Source: Micromonospora coerulea (GTDB taxonomy: Bacteria; Actinomycetota; Actinomycetes; Mycobacteriales; Micromonosporaceae). From it: DNA of 64,000 bases. The position numbers and the translations under genes were made by a program. Position 1 is the first letter of the stretch, and every line of letters begins with the position of its first letter. Location of the stretch: NCBI RefSeq assembly GCF_016598485.1, contig NZ_JAEMUW010000002.1, forward strand, positions 248,001 through 312,000, written 5' to 3'. A model generated the notes under the pieces. That model saw only the letters and a list, made by a program, of their open reading frames with translations. It ran no database searches and was not told where the DNA came from. Below are positions 42,309 to 51,422 of the stretch, piece after piece.

Positions 42309-43615
42309 GACTGCTCCTCGGGTGAATGGACGAGCGACGGGGTGGACGGTGATCTCTGGTTGCCGATCGGGGCGGGCGGTCCGGCGGGTCGCGCGGTGAA
42401 CCGGACCGGAAGCTCCAGCAGGCCCCGGAACGGAGAGGCCGCCGGCAGCCGGCGCAGCTCGTCGACCGGCACCCCGAGCCGCAGCTCCGGCAGCCGGCGC
42501 AGCAGCGCCCCGATGCCGATCTGCGCCTCCATCCGGGCCAGCGAGACCCCCAGGCAGTAGTGGACGCCGTGACCGAAGCCGATGTGCGCGCCGCGCTCGC
42601 GGCACAGGTCCAGCCGGTCCGGCTCGGCGAAGTGCGCCGGGTCGTGGTTCGCCGCGTTGATCACCACGCCGACGATCGACCCGCGCGGAATGTGTACGCC
42701 CTGGTACTCGATGTCCTCGGTGGCGATCCGCGGGCTGGCCACCGGCAACGGGCCGTCGAACCGGAGGAGCTCCTCGATCGCCGCCGGCAGCAGCTCCGGC
42801 GAGGCGCGCAGCAGTTCGAGCTGGTCGGGATGGGTCAACAGGGCCACCGTCGCGTTGCCGATGAAGTCCGCGGTGGTCTGGTGCCCGGCGAACAGCAGCA
42901 GGAACGTGGTGGTGACCAGTTCCCGTTCGGACAGTTTCCCCTCGTGGTCGCAGGCGTCGATCAGCGCGCTGATCAGGTCGTCGGCAAGGTGCGCGCGTTT
43001 CGCCTGCACCAGGTCGGCGAGATAGTGGTGCAGCCGCAGCTGGGCCTCCTGCACGGCCGCGCGGTCCTCCGCGGGGCTGCGCCCGGAGGAGCCGGACGTC
43101 CTGATCACCTGGGTCCAGTCGAGGACCCGCTCGTGGTCGGTCTCCGGTATCCCGAGCAGTTGGCCGATCACCATCATCGGCAGCGGGATCGCGAAGTCGT
43201 GCATCAGTTCGGACTCGCCCTGCGGGATGATCCGGTCGAGCAGGCCGTCCACGATCTCCGCCACGCGGGGGCGCAGCGCCTCGATCCGGCGCGGCGCGAA
43301 CGCCTGCGACACGATCCGGCGCAGCCGGGTGTGCTCGGGCGGGTCCGCGTTGAGCATGTTCCTGTTCAACGCCTCCGAGTTCGGCCCGAAGATCCGCAGG
43401 TAGTGCTGGCCGGGCCCGTAGAGATCCTTGGAGAGCCGGGGATCGGTCAGCGCCGCCTTGGCGTCGTCCAACCTCGTGATCAGGTAGGAGTCGAACCGCG
43501 GCGAACTGACCGGGCAGACCGGGGTGTCGGCCCGCAGCCGCGCGAAGGCGGGATAGGGGTCCGCCGCGAACTCCTCGGTGTAGAGCTCCGACGCGGGTAG
43601 GGCCTGGTCGGTCAT
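42290..43615 (-). CDS. cytochrome P450
   Basis: 441 residues. Heme-binding loop FGHGVHYCLG with the thiolate Cys near residue 353, oxygen-binding I-helix FAGHQTT, and the ExxR pair in EELLRF. Soluble bacterial class, needing ferredoxin and reductase from elsewhere. Hydroxylates or couples the aromatic product of the pathway, judging from neighbours. The ATG overlaps the small monooxygenase gene stop (ATGA). The last 25 residues are a low-complexity tail running into the cyclase gene. Confidence 0.93.
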   Translation of the reverse strand: MTDQALPASELYTEEFAADPYPAFARLRADTPVCPVSSPRFDSYLITRLDDAKAALTDPRLSKDLYGPGQHYLRIFGPNSEALNRNMLNADPPEHTRLRRIVSQAFAPRRIEALRPRVAEIVDGLLDRIIPQGESELMHDFAIPLPMMVIGQLLGIPETDHERVLDWTQVIRTSGSSGRSPAEDRAAVQEAQLRLHHYLADLVQAKRAHLADDLISALIDACDHEGKLSERELVTTTFLLLFAGHQTTADFIGNATVALLTHPDQLELLRASPELLPAAIEELLRFDGPLPVASPRIATEDIEYQGVHIPRGSIVGVVINAANHDPAHFAEPDRLDLCRERGAHIGFGHGVHYCLGVSLARMEAQIGIGALLRRLPELRLGVPVDELRRLPAASPFRGLLELPVRFTARPAGPPAPIGNQRSPSTPSLVHSPEEQSWSSET

Positions 43616-43932
43616 CTCGCCCCCTCGGGCTCACTCCGTACGCTGTGCAGCACCTGGTACGTGTGCCGTTGCGCGGATTCGCGAAGCTCACGGACCACGC
43701 GCAGCAACTGGTCCCGGTGTTCGCTGCGGCCGAAGGCGTCCAGCCGGTCGCGGTCCGCCCAGTCGCTGATGATGAGATAGCTGCGCGGGTCATCGGCGTC
43801 GCGGACCAGGTCCTGATGCAGGCATCCGTCCAGCGTGCGGATCTTCTCGGCCGCCGAGAGCCACTCCGCCTCGAACCGTTCCTCGCAGCCTTCCCTGGTG
43901 CGCATCGCGAGCACGGTGCGTACCGTCGTCAT
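43612..43932 (-). CDS. antibiotic biosynthesis monooxygenase (ABM) domain protein
   Basis: 106 residues, single ABM ferredoxin-like domain (VRTVLAMRTREGCEERFEAEW, then LVRDADDPRSYLIISDWADR). ABM proteins include cofactor-free quinone-forming oxygenases and polyketide cyclases. Both ends are coupled by ATGA overlaps to the FAD monooxygenase and the P450. Its sequence resembles the N-terminal halves of the fused gene upstream, so it may be a third copy arising by duplication. Confidence 0.85.
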   Translation of the reverse strand: MTTVRTVLAMRTREGCEERFEAEWLSAAEKIRTLDGCLHQDLVRDADDPRSYLIISDWADRDRLDAFGRSEHRDQLLRVVRELRESAQRHTYQVLHSVRSEPEGAR

Positions 43933-46208
43933 CGGGTGCCTCCGAACACGAACTGGAGGTTCTTGCTGAGCGCGTCGGCGTCGATCGGCTGGCTGCGGAA
44001 CCCGACGTGCCCGTCGGGGCGGACCAGGTACAGGGCCGCGCCGGTAAGGCCGTAGGCGGCCCGGAACTCGCCCGCGGTGTCCCGCACCACCGGCGGATCG
44101 AGCAGCCGCGGCGCGCGGGCGTCCGGGCTGAGCAGCAGGTACACGTCGATCTGGCCGGACGCCTGCCGGCGGACGTCGGCGCACAGCTTCCCCACGGCGG
44201 TCCCCAGCCCCTCGTCGGCCGAGCCGTCGGCGTACACCAGCAGCGTGTGCTTCGTGCCGCCGGTCAGCTCGTGCAGCCGCAGCGGGTGGCCGACGCCCTG
44301 CCGGTCCAGGCCGCCGGCGTCGGGAGCGCGGTCGCCGGGCCCGGGGCCGTTGCGCAGGGCGTCCGGCGCCGACAGGGACTCGCCGACGAGCGGGCTGTCG
44401 GAGTAGCTGAGCAGCATCGACATCTCCTGGAGGAACTGCCGCTTCAGGTCGTCCCGGTCCAGCTCGTCGGTGAAGGCCATCCGCACCGCACGCCCGACGA
44501 TCTCCTCGCCCTCCGGGCGCCGTTCGGTCTCGTAGCTGTCCAGCAGCCCGGGCGCGGCGACGCCCCGCACCGCCAGCGCCAGCTTCCACGCCAGGTTCCA
44601 GGCGTCCTGGATTCCGGTGTTCATGCCCTGGCCACCCGCGGGCGGGTGCAGGTGCGCCGCGTCGCCGGCCACGAACACCCGGCCGGCGCCGTACCGGTCC
44701 ACGATGCCGTGGCTGATCCGGAACACCGACGACCAGCGCAGGTTCGACGCCAGAGTGCCGGGCGGGGCCAGGTGGTCCAGCGCGGCCTGGACGTCGGCGA
44801 GGGTCGGCTCGGCGAGCTCCTCGCTGAACCCCGGCGGGGCGTCCTGCCCGCCGGTCTGGGCGAAGAACCGGGGCGGCGCCAGCGTCGCGATCCGGTACCG
44901 GGACTCGCCCCGCAACGGGACGCACACCAGCATGCCGTCCATCCGGCCGTCGGTTTCGTGCATGAACCGGAGCAGGTGGCCCGCCGGCATGTCCCAGTCC
45001 ACGTCCACGTCGCCGAGCATGAACAGCTGCGGGAACCGACCCAGCCCACCGGAGAACGTCAGCCCGAGCAGCTCGCGGACCCGGCTGTGCGCGCCGTCGC
45101 AGCCGACCAGGTACTTCGCGCGGATCGTCTCCTCGCCGGCGGCGGTCGCCACCGTGGCCAGCACGCCGTCGTCGTCCTGGGTGAACGTGATCAGCTCGAC
45201 ACCGCGCCGCGGACGCACGCCGAGCGTGGCCAGCCGTTCGGTGAGGATCCGCTCGGTCTCGTACTGGGGCAGGCCGAGGTGCGCGTACGGCAGCTCCGGC
45301 AGCTCCCAGCTCATCCGGTGCGTCTGCACGCCGTTGACGAAGACCATGTTCCCGGTCAGCCAGATCCCGGCGTCCATCGCGTCCCGCACGATGCCCTGCT
45401 CCGCCCAGATCTCCATCGTGCGGCAGTGCACACCGATCGCCTTGTCGGCATGCCCGGGCGGGGTGGCCTGCTTCTCGATCACCCGGCACTCGATGCCGCG
45501 CCGGGCCAGCTCGACGGCGGCGGTCAGCCCGGTGGGCCCCGCCCCGACGATGAGGACGTCCGTTGTCGTGTGCACGTTGATCTCCTTGCCCGTGCTCGGT
45601 GCTCGGCTGCTGTCGGGGCGGGCCGCACTGTGGAAGAGGCGGCGCCGGAAGTCGCGGAGGAGGAACGGCGCGATCGGCCCGGCCTCCTCCTGTGCGTGGG
45701 CCGGGTTGCCGATCCAGCGGAAGAACTCCGCGGCGCTGGCCCACTCGGCAAAGATGTGGAAGGTGTCCGAGTCCGGCTCGCGCAGCAGGTCTTCACGCAG
45801 GTAGCCGGGCACCCCCGCCATCCGCGCCCGAACCTGTGGGTAGCCGTGTTGGAACTCCGCGAGCCGGGCGGCCGGCACGGTGACCTCCACGTCCACGAAG
45901 AGCGTGGACGCCTCGCCTTCGGGGTCGCGCATCACCAGCTCGCGTTCCGCCGCGGACGGTTCGCGCAGCGGGCGGACGGTGTCGGCGAAACGCGCGGCGA
46001 CCGGCCCGTTCCGGTAGTCGCGCAGCGCGGCCTCGTCGGCCCACTCGGTGACGACGACGAACGAGCGCGGATCGTGGGCGTCGAGCAGCAGTTCCTGCCG
46101 GAGGTTGCCGGCCAGGCCGCCGACCTGTCCGGCGACCGCTCGCCAGGCGGACTGCACGGCCTGCTCGCACCCCGGGCGCGCCCGTAGCCGGGCCATCGTC
46201 CTGATCAT
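43929..46208 (-). CDS. fusion: tandem ABM domains (SchA/CurD-like) plus aromatic-polyketide FAD monooxygenase
   Basis: A single open frame of 759 residues. Residues 1-210 hold two ABM-like domains (TMARLRARPGCEQAVQSAW; VEVTVPAARLAEFQHGYPQV) as in the SchA/CurD proteins of spore-pigment clusters. Residues about 212-759 are a class A flavin hydroxylase with GAGPTGLTAAVELARRG, the DG motif VGCDGAHSRVRELLG, the GD motif VFVAGDAAHLHPPAGGQGMN and a thioredoxin-like C-terminal domain. A strong ribosome site and GTG at 45575 lie at the junction, so the hydroxylase (548 residues) may also be made alone. ATGA overlap with a small ORF upstream. Likely hydroxylates an aromatic ring. Confidence 0.83.
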   Translation of the reverse strand: MIRTMARLRARPGCEQAVQSAWRAVAGQVGGLAGNLRQELLLDAHDPRSFVVVTEWADEAALRDYRNGPVAARFADTVRPLREPSAAERELVMRDPEGEASTLFVDVEVTVPAARLAEFQHGYPQVRARMAGVPGYLREDLLREPDSDTFHIFAEWASAAEFFRWIGNPAHAQEEAGPIAPFLLRDFRRRLFHSAARPDSSRAPSTGKEINVHTTTDVLIVGAGPTGLTAAVELARRGIECRVIEKQATPPGHADKAIGVHCRTMEIWAEQGIVRDAMDAGIWLTGNMVFVNGVQTHRMSWELPELPYAHLGLPQYETERILTERLATLGVRPRRGVELITFTQDDDGVLATVATAAGEETIRAKYLVGCDGAHSRVRELLGLTFSGGLGRFPQLFMLGDVDVDWDMPAGHLLRFMHETDGRMDGMLVCVPLRGESRYRIATLAPPRFFAQTGGQDAPPGFSEELAEPTLADVQAALDHLAPPGTLASNLRWSSVFRISHGIVDRYGAGRVFVAGDAAHLHPPAGGQGMNTGIQDAWNLAWKLALAVRGVAAPGLLDSYETERRPEGEEIVGRAVRMAFTDELDRDDLKRQFLQEMSMLLSYSDSPLVGESLSAPDALRNGPGPGDRAPDAGGLDRQGVGHPLRLHELTGGTKHTLLVYADGSADEGLGTAVGKLCADVRRQASGQIDVYLLLSPDARAPRLLDPPVVRDTAGEFRAAYGLTGAALYLVRPDGHVGFRSQPIDADALSKNLQFVFGGTR
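45573..45587 (-). promoter_or_regulatory. internal ribosome site and GTG start inside the ABM-FAD fusion
   Basis: AAGGAG (45587-45582), six-nt spacer, GTG (45575-45573), opening MHTTTDVLIVGAGPTG, which is how free-standing aromatic hydroxylases begin. It sits within the uninterrupted fusion frame, so the ancestral two genes seem to have merged by loss of the first stop while keeping the second start signal. Confidence 0.6.
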
Positions 46209-46339
46209 GAATTCTCCTTCGGCGGCCTGCGGAAGACGATCGGGCTGATGAAGCCGCCGTAGCCGCGCGCGGCGACCAGGAAGACATCGACAGCCATCCG
46301 GCAGGACTCGCGAACGACGAGCAGCAGGGTGCGGATCAT
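46205..46339 (-). CDS. small ORF at the head of the polyketide tailoring operon (44 residues)
   Basis: Starts ATG 46339 with GAGGT five nt upstream and ends ATGA-overlapped with the fusion gene, the same coupling as every other junction in the operon, which argues that it is translated. The peptide has a hydrophobic opening (MIRTLLLVV) and a basic end (FRRPPKENS). No family recognised. An ATG at 46351 is also in frame. It could be a translational leader for the operon, a small functional peptide, or a remnant of a lost gene. Confidence 0.4.
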   Translation of the reverse strand: MIRTLLLVVRESCRMAVDVFLVAARGYGGFISPIVFRRPPKENS

Positions 46340-46538
46340 CACGGACCTCATTCCTGGTCCCCGGAGGTTCTTGCGCCGGTGCCGGCAAGGTCCCGACCGG
46401 TACCACCGGACCACGACGACGCCGTGGTGCGACCGTGCCGGATGTCGCGTCACCCGGCCGTCACCGGCGACCGGTGCCGAGTCCCCGGCCGTTGACGCCG
46501 CGGGGACGGGCCCCGGCACAGTGGGGCGTCGGTCCGGC

Positions 46539-47696
46539 CTACTTCGCCAGCTCGGTACGCGGCAGCATGGCCGGCGACCAAGTCAAGTCGTACCGGGGGG
46601 CGGCGACCGCCGTGGCGAAGGCGTCCGCCGCGGCCGGTGAGCTCACGATGCGCCAGTCCGCCTCCTTGTCCACCTCGAACCAGATGAGGCCGATGATCTC
46701 CTGGTGGCCGGGCAGCACCCGGAACATCTCGGTGATCCATTGCGCCTTGCGGCCGTTGCCGTCGGAGGCACCGGTCTCGGTGATGACCAGCGGCCGGCGG
46801 CTGAAGGCGCGGATCTCCGTGATGGTCGGGTTGAAGATCGAGTCGAAGGACCGCCACTTCGTGAAGGCCCCCGTGCCGTAGTAGCCCGTGATGCCCACCC
46901 AGTCGACGTAGTCGTCACCGGGATAGAGCGTCGAGAGTTTCGGGGTCGAGTTGCTCCATCTGGCGTTCGGGCTCCACACCCAGATGACGTTGGTGACCCC
47001 GGCGGCCCGGAACAGATCATGGACGTGGCGCCAGGCCTTGACGTAGTCGCCCGGCCGGTTGCCGTTGACCTTCTCGCACCACGGGTACCAGTCGCCGTTC
47101 ATCTCGTGTGCGAACCGGATGGCCACCGGGTAGCCGAGGGACCTGATCCCGTCCGCCCAGGACCGTAGGTAGCTGTCGAAGTCCCCGCGCGCGATGCGGG
47201 ACAACCGGTAGTCGGGTTGGGTGGACCGGATGTCGTCGACCTTGTCGGTGGGCAACCGCTTCCGGCGGGCTTGGACGTCCAGTTGGTAGTCCCATGGTTC
47301 CCAGCCGAGGATGGGCAGCATGCCGCGACCGCTGATCCGGTCGAAGAGCGTCCGGTCGAAGGTGTCCGCCGCCCATCCGGCGCCGAAGAGCATGGCCTGG
47401 GGTTGGCGCCGCGCAGCGGCCGTGAAGGTGTCCACCGCCGTGAAGTCGTGCGGGCCCTTGTCGGTCATGACGCCGATGAACGCCTTTCCGGCGGGAGGGA
47501 AGAGTTCCCGGACCGGCCGGGGTGATGCGCTGGGCTGGGCCGGCGCCACCGCGCCCGGTTCGGCCGCCGCCCGCCGGTCGGGACCGCCGGCCTCCCGGCC
47601 CTGCGACGTGGTGGCTGGCGCGATGACGAAGGCGTAGGTCAGCAGCAGCGCCGAGATCATCGCCAGCGTGACCCGCGGTACGGTCAGCCTCACCAT
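46539..47696 (-). CDS. GH26-like glycoside hydrolase, exported
   Basis: 385 residues. An N-terminal hydrophobic segment (VTLAMISALLLTYAFVIAPA) is a signal or membrane anchor, then a Pro/Ala linker. The catalytic barrel has the acid/base Glu in AIRFAHEMNGDWYPW and the nucleophile Glu in LVITETGASDGNG, the GH26 (beta-mannanase and related endo-glycanase) arrangement. It is transcribed right after a cellulose-synthase-like GT2 gene with a 7-nt overlap, so it probably trims or releases the polysaccharide made by that synthase. The substrate is not certain. Confidence 0.83.
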   Translation of the reverse strand: MVRLTVPRVTLAMISALLLTYAFVIAPATTSQGREAGGPDRRAAAEPGAVAPAQPSASPRPVRELFPPAGKAFIGVMTDKGPHDFTAVDTFTAAARRQPQAMLFGAGWAADTFDRTLFDRISGRGMLPILGWEPWDYQLDVQARRKRLPTDKVDDIRSTQPDYRLSRIARGDFDSYLRSWADGIRSLGYPVAIRFAHEMNGDWYPWCEKVNGNRPGDYVKAWRHVHDLFRAAGVTNVIWVWSPNARWSNSTPKLSTLYPGDDYVDWVGITGYYGTGAFTKWRSFDSIFNPTITEIRAFSRRPLVITETGASDGNGRKAQWITEMFRVLPGHQEIIGLIWFEVDKEADWRIVSSPAAADAFATAVAAPRYDLTWSPAMLPRTELAK

Positions 47697-49594
47697 GGCA
47701 GACCCCCGTCAACCGCCACCCGCGACTTCGGCGGGTGGCGCTCCTCGCTCCCGGCGCGGGCGGCGGGCCCGGCCGTCTGGTCGTGCCGCCGCGCGAGCCG
47801 GGCCGTGACGCTCGACGCGAGCGCGACCAGCGGCGGAACCAGGCCGGTCAGGAGGGTCAGCACCGGCCACACCCGGAGCAGGGTGACGTCGTTGCCCAGT
47901 AGGAAACTCGCGCCGAGCAGGCCGGCGGCGAAGGCCGCCCACCAAAAGTGCAGGCGGAAGGTGGCGAGCGACTCCGTGGTACGCAATGTGCCCTTGGCCG
48001 TCACCACGAACGCGAGCTTTCGTCGCAGCAGCGCGCCGACCCCGGCGGCCACGTAGACGGGCCCGGTGAACAAGGCCAGCGCCATGCCGACCAGGCCGAT
48101 CTCTTCGCGTTCGTGGGGTGCGATGTTGAAGCGGCGGAGCCAGAGCCACAGCACGAACCAGGTGCCGATGGTCGAGCCCCACAGCGCCGACCAGACGGTG
48201 ACGTCGAGCTGGGCCGTGCTGACCCCGGTGAGCAGGTACATGGCCGTGGCCAGGTTGCCCAGCAGCAGGCTGACCGCCACGCTCGGGTAGTAGAACTGGA
48301 GCAGCCGGTACGCCCAGCGGCGCCGCGATCCCAGCTCGCGCGGCGCGCGCAGGTCGGGGCGTACCAGGATCTCGCAGATGCCGGCCGCCCAGCGCTTCTG
48401 CTGGTTGAAGTAGTCCGCCCACGACGTCGGGCCCTCCCCGATGGCCACCACGTCGGGGGTGTAGACGCCCTTCCAGCGCCTGCCCGTCTTTGGGTTGACC
48501 GCCGCGTGGACCCGGATGCTGGTGAGATGGTCCTCGATGATCGAGTCCTGGTAGCCGCCGACGCTCTGCCACGCCGCCGGCCGGTAGAGGTGGCCGGTGC
48601 CGGTGAGCAGGGGCGCGTCCAGACCGTTTCCGCCCCGGGCGATGAGCCCGTTGTAGAGGTACTGCTGGACCGACGCGCCGTGCGCGACCCAGTTCTGGTG
48701 CATGTTGCCGTATACCTGCGGTGTCACCACGAAGGCGACGTCCGGGTCGCGGAAGTAACCGAGCGTCCGCTCGAGGAAGCCGGGCAACGGCACGTGGTCC
48801 GGGTCGACGTTGGCGACCACGTCGTAGTCGTGCTCGTGCTCCGCCCGCCAGGCGTTGTGGTTGCCCGACTTCGTCCTGGCCCGAAACTCACCGCTCGGCT
48901 GGTTGTACTCCGGTCGACCCCGACGGCTGAAGTGACGCACCCCGAGCCGGGCGGCCATCTCCTTCACCGCCGGGTCGTCGCCCTCGTCGAGGATCCAGAC
49001 GTCGACCCGACCGCAGTACATGAGCTGCGTCATCCTGCGCAGCGTCCGCTCGGCCACCTCGATCGGCTCCTTGCTGGGCACGATGGTGGTGAGCAGGGCG
49101 ACCCGCAGGCCGACCGGCGGGTCGACCGGAACCGGGTCCCTGGCGTGGAAGGCGAACACCCAGATCACCACGTTCTGCGCGAGGCGGATCAGCTCCACGC
49201 AGACGACCACGCAGAAGCCGAGCCGCGCCGCCATCGTCTGCCAGCCGCCGACCCCGATCACGCCCGGTCCTGGTACGTGCTCGGGACGCAGCAGCCAGCC
49301 GATGAACAGCAGGCCGGCCGCGCTGTTGACGAGGACGAGCAGGGTCAGGACCACCCGGGCCGCCGGCGGAACGGCAGGGCGGAACTCGACCGCCGCCCGC
49401 GGGTGCCGGGGCGCGACCAAGGGTCCGGCGGTGGTCCCACACTTCGCGTACGCGAGCCGAGCCCGGATGTTCAGCTGGCGACGGTCGGGGCGCTCACCCG
49501 ATGGCGGCTCGGCCGAGCTGATCGCCGGCGGGCTGCCGCCGGACGCCCCGTTCCGCGTGGTCGAAGACAGGCGTGTATCGGCGACGACGCCCAC
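47690..49594 (-). CDS. cellulose-synthase-like processive GT2 glycosyltransferase
   Basis: 634 residues. A family 2 catalytic domain lies between transmembrane regions: two helices near residues 85-150 and about five after residue 430. The D,D,D,QxxRW signature is complete (VWILDEGDD, NVDPDHVPLPG, SIIEDHLTS, QQKRW), so it should polymerise a beta-linked sugar and move the chain out. The first 80 residues are a hydrophilic extension. GTG 49594 is chosen because GGGGGGC precedes it; an in-frame TTG lies 12 nt upstream. No PilZ or BcsB-type partner is adjacent. Partner: the GH26-like enzyme. Confidence 0.87.
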   Translation of the reverse strand: MGVVADTRLSSTTRNGASGGSPPAISSAEPPSGERPDRRQLNIRARLAYAKCGTTAGPLVAPRHPRAAVEFRPAVPPAARVVLTLLVLVNSAAGLLFIGWLLRPEHVPGPGVIGVGGWQTMAARLGFCVVVCVELIRLAQNVVIWVFAFHARDPVPVDPPVGLRVALLTTIVPSKEPIEVAERTLRRMTQLMYCGRVDVWILDEGDDPAVKEMAARLGVRHFSRRGRPEYNQPSGEFRARTKSGNHNAWRAEHEHDYDVVANVDPDHVPLPGFLERTLGYFRDPDVAFVVTPQVYGNMHQNWVAHGASVQQYLYNGLIARGGNGLDAPLLTGTGHLYRPAAWQSVGGYQDSIIEDHLTSIRVHAAVNPKTGRRWKGVYTPDVVAIGEGPTSWADYFNQQKRWAAGICEILVRPDLRAPRELGSRRRWAYRLLQFYYPSVAVSLLLGNLATAMYLLTGVSTAQLDVTVWSALWGSTIGTWFVLWLWLRRFNIAPHEREEIGLVGMALALFTGPVYVAAGVGALLRRKLAFVVTAKGTLRTTESLATFRLHFWWAAFAAGLLGASFLLGNDVTLLRVWPVLTLLTGLVPPLVALASSVTARLARRHDQTAGPAARAGSEERHPPKSRVAVDGGLPW

Positions 49595-49722
49595 ATTGCC
49601 CCCCAAGGGTCCGACTCCTGCTCGCCACGACGCGACTGTGGCCGAGCCTAAGTGTCCAAAAAGTCCGAATCACCTGAATCGGCGCATCGGCCAGTACGTT
49701 CGCTGCCGGGCGCGTCACCGGG

Positions 49723-51243
49723 TCACAGCTCCGCCCGCTCGTCCACCAGCAGGGCCAGCGTGAGTCCCGTCGGTCGCCAGACCTGCGCCACCTGGTACCT
49801 CGTGCGCAGCAGCCGTTCCCGCGGGCCACCGAGGGCGCGCACCGGGTCCGCCCGCTCGCCGAGCCGGACCACCCACAGCCGGCGCGTCCCCCGCAGGCAG
49901 GCGGCGACGTCAGTGCATTCCGCGACCGGCCGCCGGCCGCCGGCGCGCTGCGGGCCGGCGGCGAGCACGTCTCGCGGCCGGCGGTCGGCGGCGAGATAGT
50001 GCGCCACCAGGTTCCGGCCGACCCATCCACCACCCGCGTCGGTGGCGCTGTAGACGACGCCGTCGCCGGGTTGCAGCCGAGCTTCGATGATCTCCGCGAG
50101 CTGACGGGTGGCCTGCCGATGCCCGTCGGGTTCCCGCAGGGCGACCTGTACCGGCGCACCGATCAGGGCGATCGCCGCCAGCGCCGCCGCGGACCATCGG
50201 GCGCCCGCCCGGGCGAGCGCGGCCGCGGCGAGCGTCGCCCACGCGGGCAGCGTGAAGAGCAGGGACTGGGCCAGCCAGATCGGCGTCGCCTGGGCGATCA
50301 GCAGCAGCCCGAGCGGCGGCACCACCGCCCAGGCGGTGTAGATGGCGGCGGAGTACCGCAGGGGGAGGCTGAACAGCGCCAGCGCGAACAGCAGGGCCGC
50401 CAGCGCGGCGACGCCGAACAGCTCCCTCGGGGTGGCGGCCAGCACGTCCAGGCTCGGCCTGGAGACCTGCGCGAGGTGCGTGCCGTGCCGCACGGCGACC
50501 CGGAGCAGCGCGGCCGCGGGCAGCGCGCCCACCGACGCGGCGACCAGCCAGCGGAGAGCCATCCGTCGCCGGAAGGCGAACACGGCCCAGCCGTGGCCGG
50601 CGAGCAGCAGGAGCGCGGCGACGTCGCACAGACCCAGCACCGCGACCGCACCGGCGTATCCCGCGAAGCGCCAGAACCTTGGCCGGTCGATGGCCGGTAC
50701 GAGCAGCGAGGTGGCGAGCACGGCGGCGAGCAGGGTCAACGCGTACGGCTGGGCCTCCTGCGCGTACCGCGTCGAGGTCGGCAGCAGGGCGAAGACGACA
50801 CCGGCCAGCACGCCGGCGGCCGGCGCGAACATCCGGGCGGCCAGCGTACCGACGAGCGCCGCCGCGGCGGCCATGGCCAGGATGGAGGGTGCGCGCAGGG
50901 CGAGGTCGGAGGTGCCGAAGACCTCGGCCCAGGCGCGCATCAGCAGGTGGTAGGGCGCGAGGGCGGCCTCGCCCCCGCGCAGCGTCGACCAGTTGTCCCG
51001 CCAGGGTGAGCCGGCGGCGCCCCAGGTCGCGAGTTCCTCCATCCGCAGTCCGGGTGCGCCGGCCCTGAGCACACTCAGCGCGCCCATCAGCAGCGCCGGT
51101 ACCAGCCACGCGGCGACCCTCCAGCGCGGGGTGTCGGTGGCCGGACGACCGGGTGCGGTGCCCTGGTCTTCTCCCCAGGGGTCCTCGACACCGGCCTCCG
51201 CCGGTCCGAGCCGGGGCAGGACCAAGGTCTCCGCGTCGTCCAT
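49723..51243 (-). CDS. GT-C fold polytopic glycosyltransferase (PMT/GT39-like)
   Basis: 506 residues with about ten hydrophobic segments and a soluble C-terminal domain from residue 370. The first loop has LRMEELATWG and the later PTSTRYAQEAQPYALTLL matches the family using polyprenyl-phosphate sugars (ArnT/PMT type, with a conserved RYAQExRPY-like segment). Expected to glycosylate a lipid or protein outside the membrane. The start at the ATG 51243 has no strong ribosome site. It lies upstream of the GT2/GH26 pair on the same strand but separated by 128 bp, so linkage in one pathway is likely, not proven. Confidence 0.78.
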   Translation of the reverse strand: MDDAETLVLPRLGPAEAGVEDPWGEDQGTAPGRPATDTPRWRVAAWLVPALLMGALSVLRAGAPGLRMEELATWGAAGSPWRDNWSTLRGGEAALAPYHLLMRAWAEVFGTSDLALRAPSILAMAAAAALVGTLAARMFAPAAGVLAGVVFALLPTSTRYAQEAQPYALTLLAAVLATSLLVPAIDRPRFWRFAGYAGAVAVLGLCDVAALLLLAGHGWAVFAFRRRMALRWLVAASVGALPAAALLRVAVRHGTHLAQVSRPSLDVLAATPRELFGVAALAALLFALALFSLPLRYSAAIYTAWAVVPPLGLLLIAQATPIWLAQSLLFTLPAWATLAAAALARAGARWSAAALAAIALIGAPVQVALREPDGHRQATRQLAEIIEARLQPGDGVVYSATDAGGGWVGRNLVAHYLAADRRPRDVLAAGPQRAGGRRPVAECTDVAACLRGTRRLWVVRLGERADPVRALGGPRERLLRTRYQVAQVWRPTGLTLALLVDERAEL

Positions 51244-51422
51244 CGTGTCTCACGCATCTCCGTGGGTTCCGGCGGTGGAGGCCGGGGGGCCGCTGCGGCG
51301 GGCAGCACGAACCCGGGCCAGCAGGGCCGGGTCGCGCCGTGGATGTCGCCTTGGAGCATATGAAGCCGACCCCGACAAAGATGCGCATATGAGACGAAAG
51401 CCGCCTAACGGGCGCCTGCCGC

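Noticed and set aside
43612-45744. Long alternative minus-strand frame over the FAD monooxygenase region
   Set aside because: Its translation is low-complexity; only the last 106 residues (the ABM protein) are real. The overlapping frame carries the intact flavin motifs.
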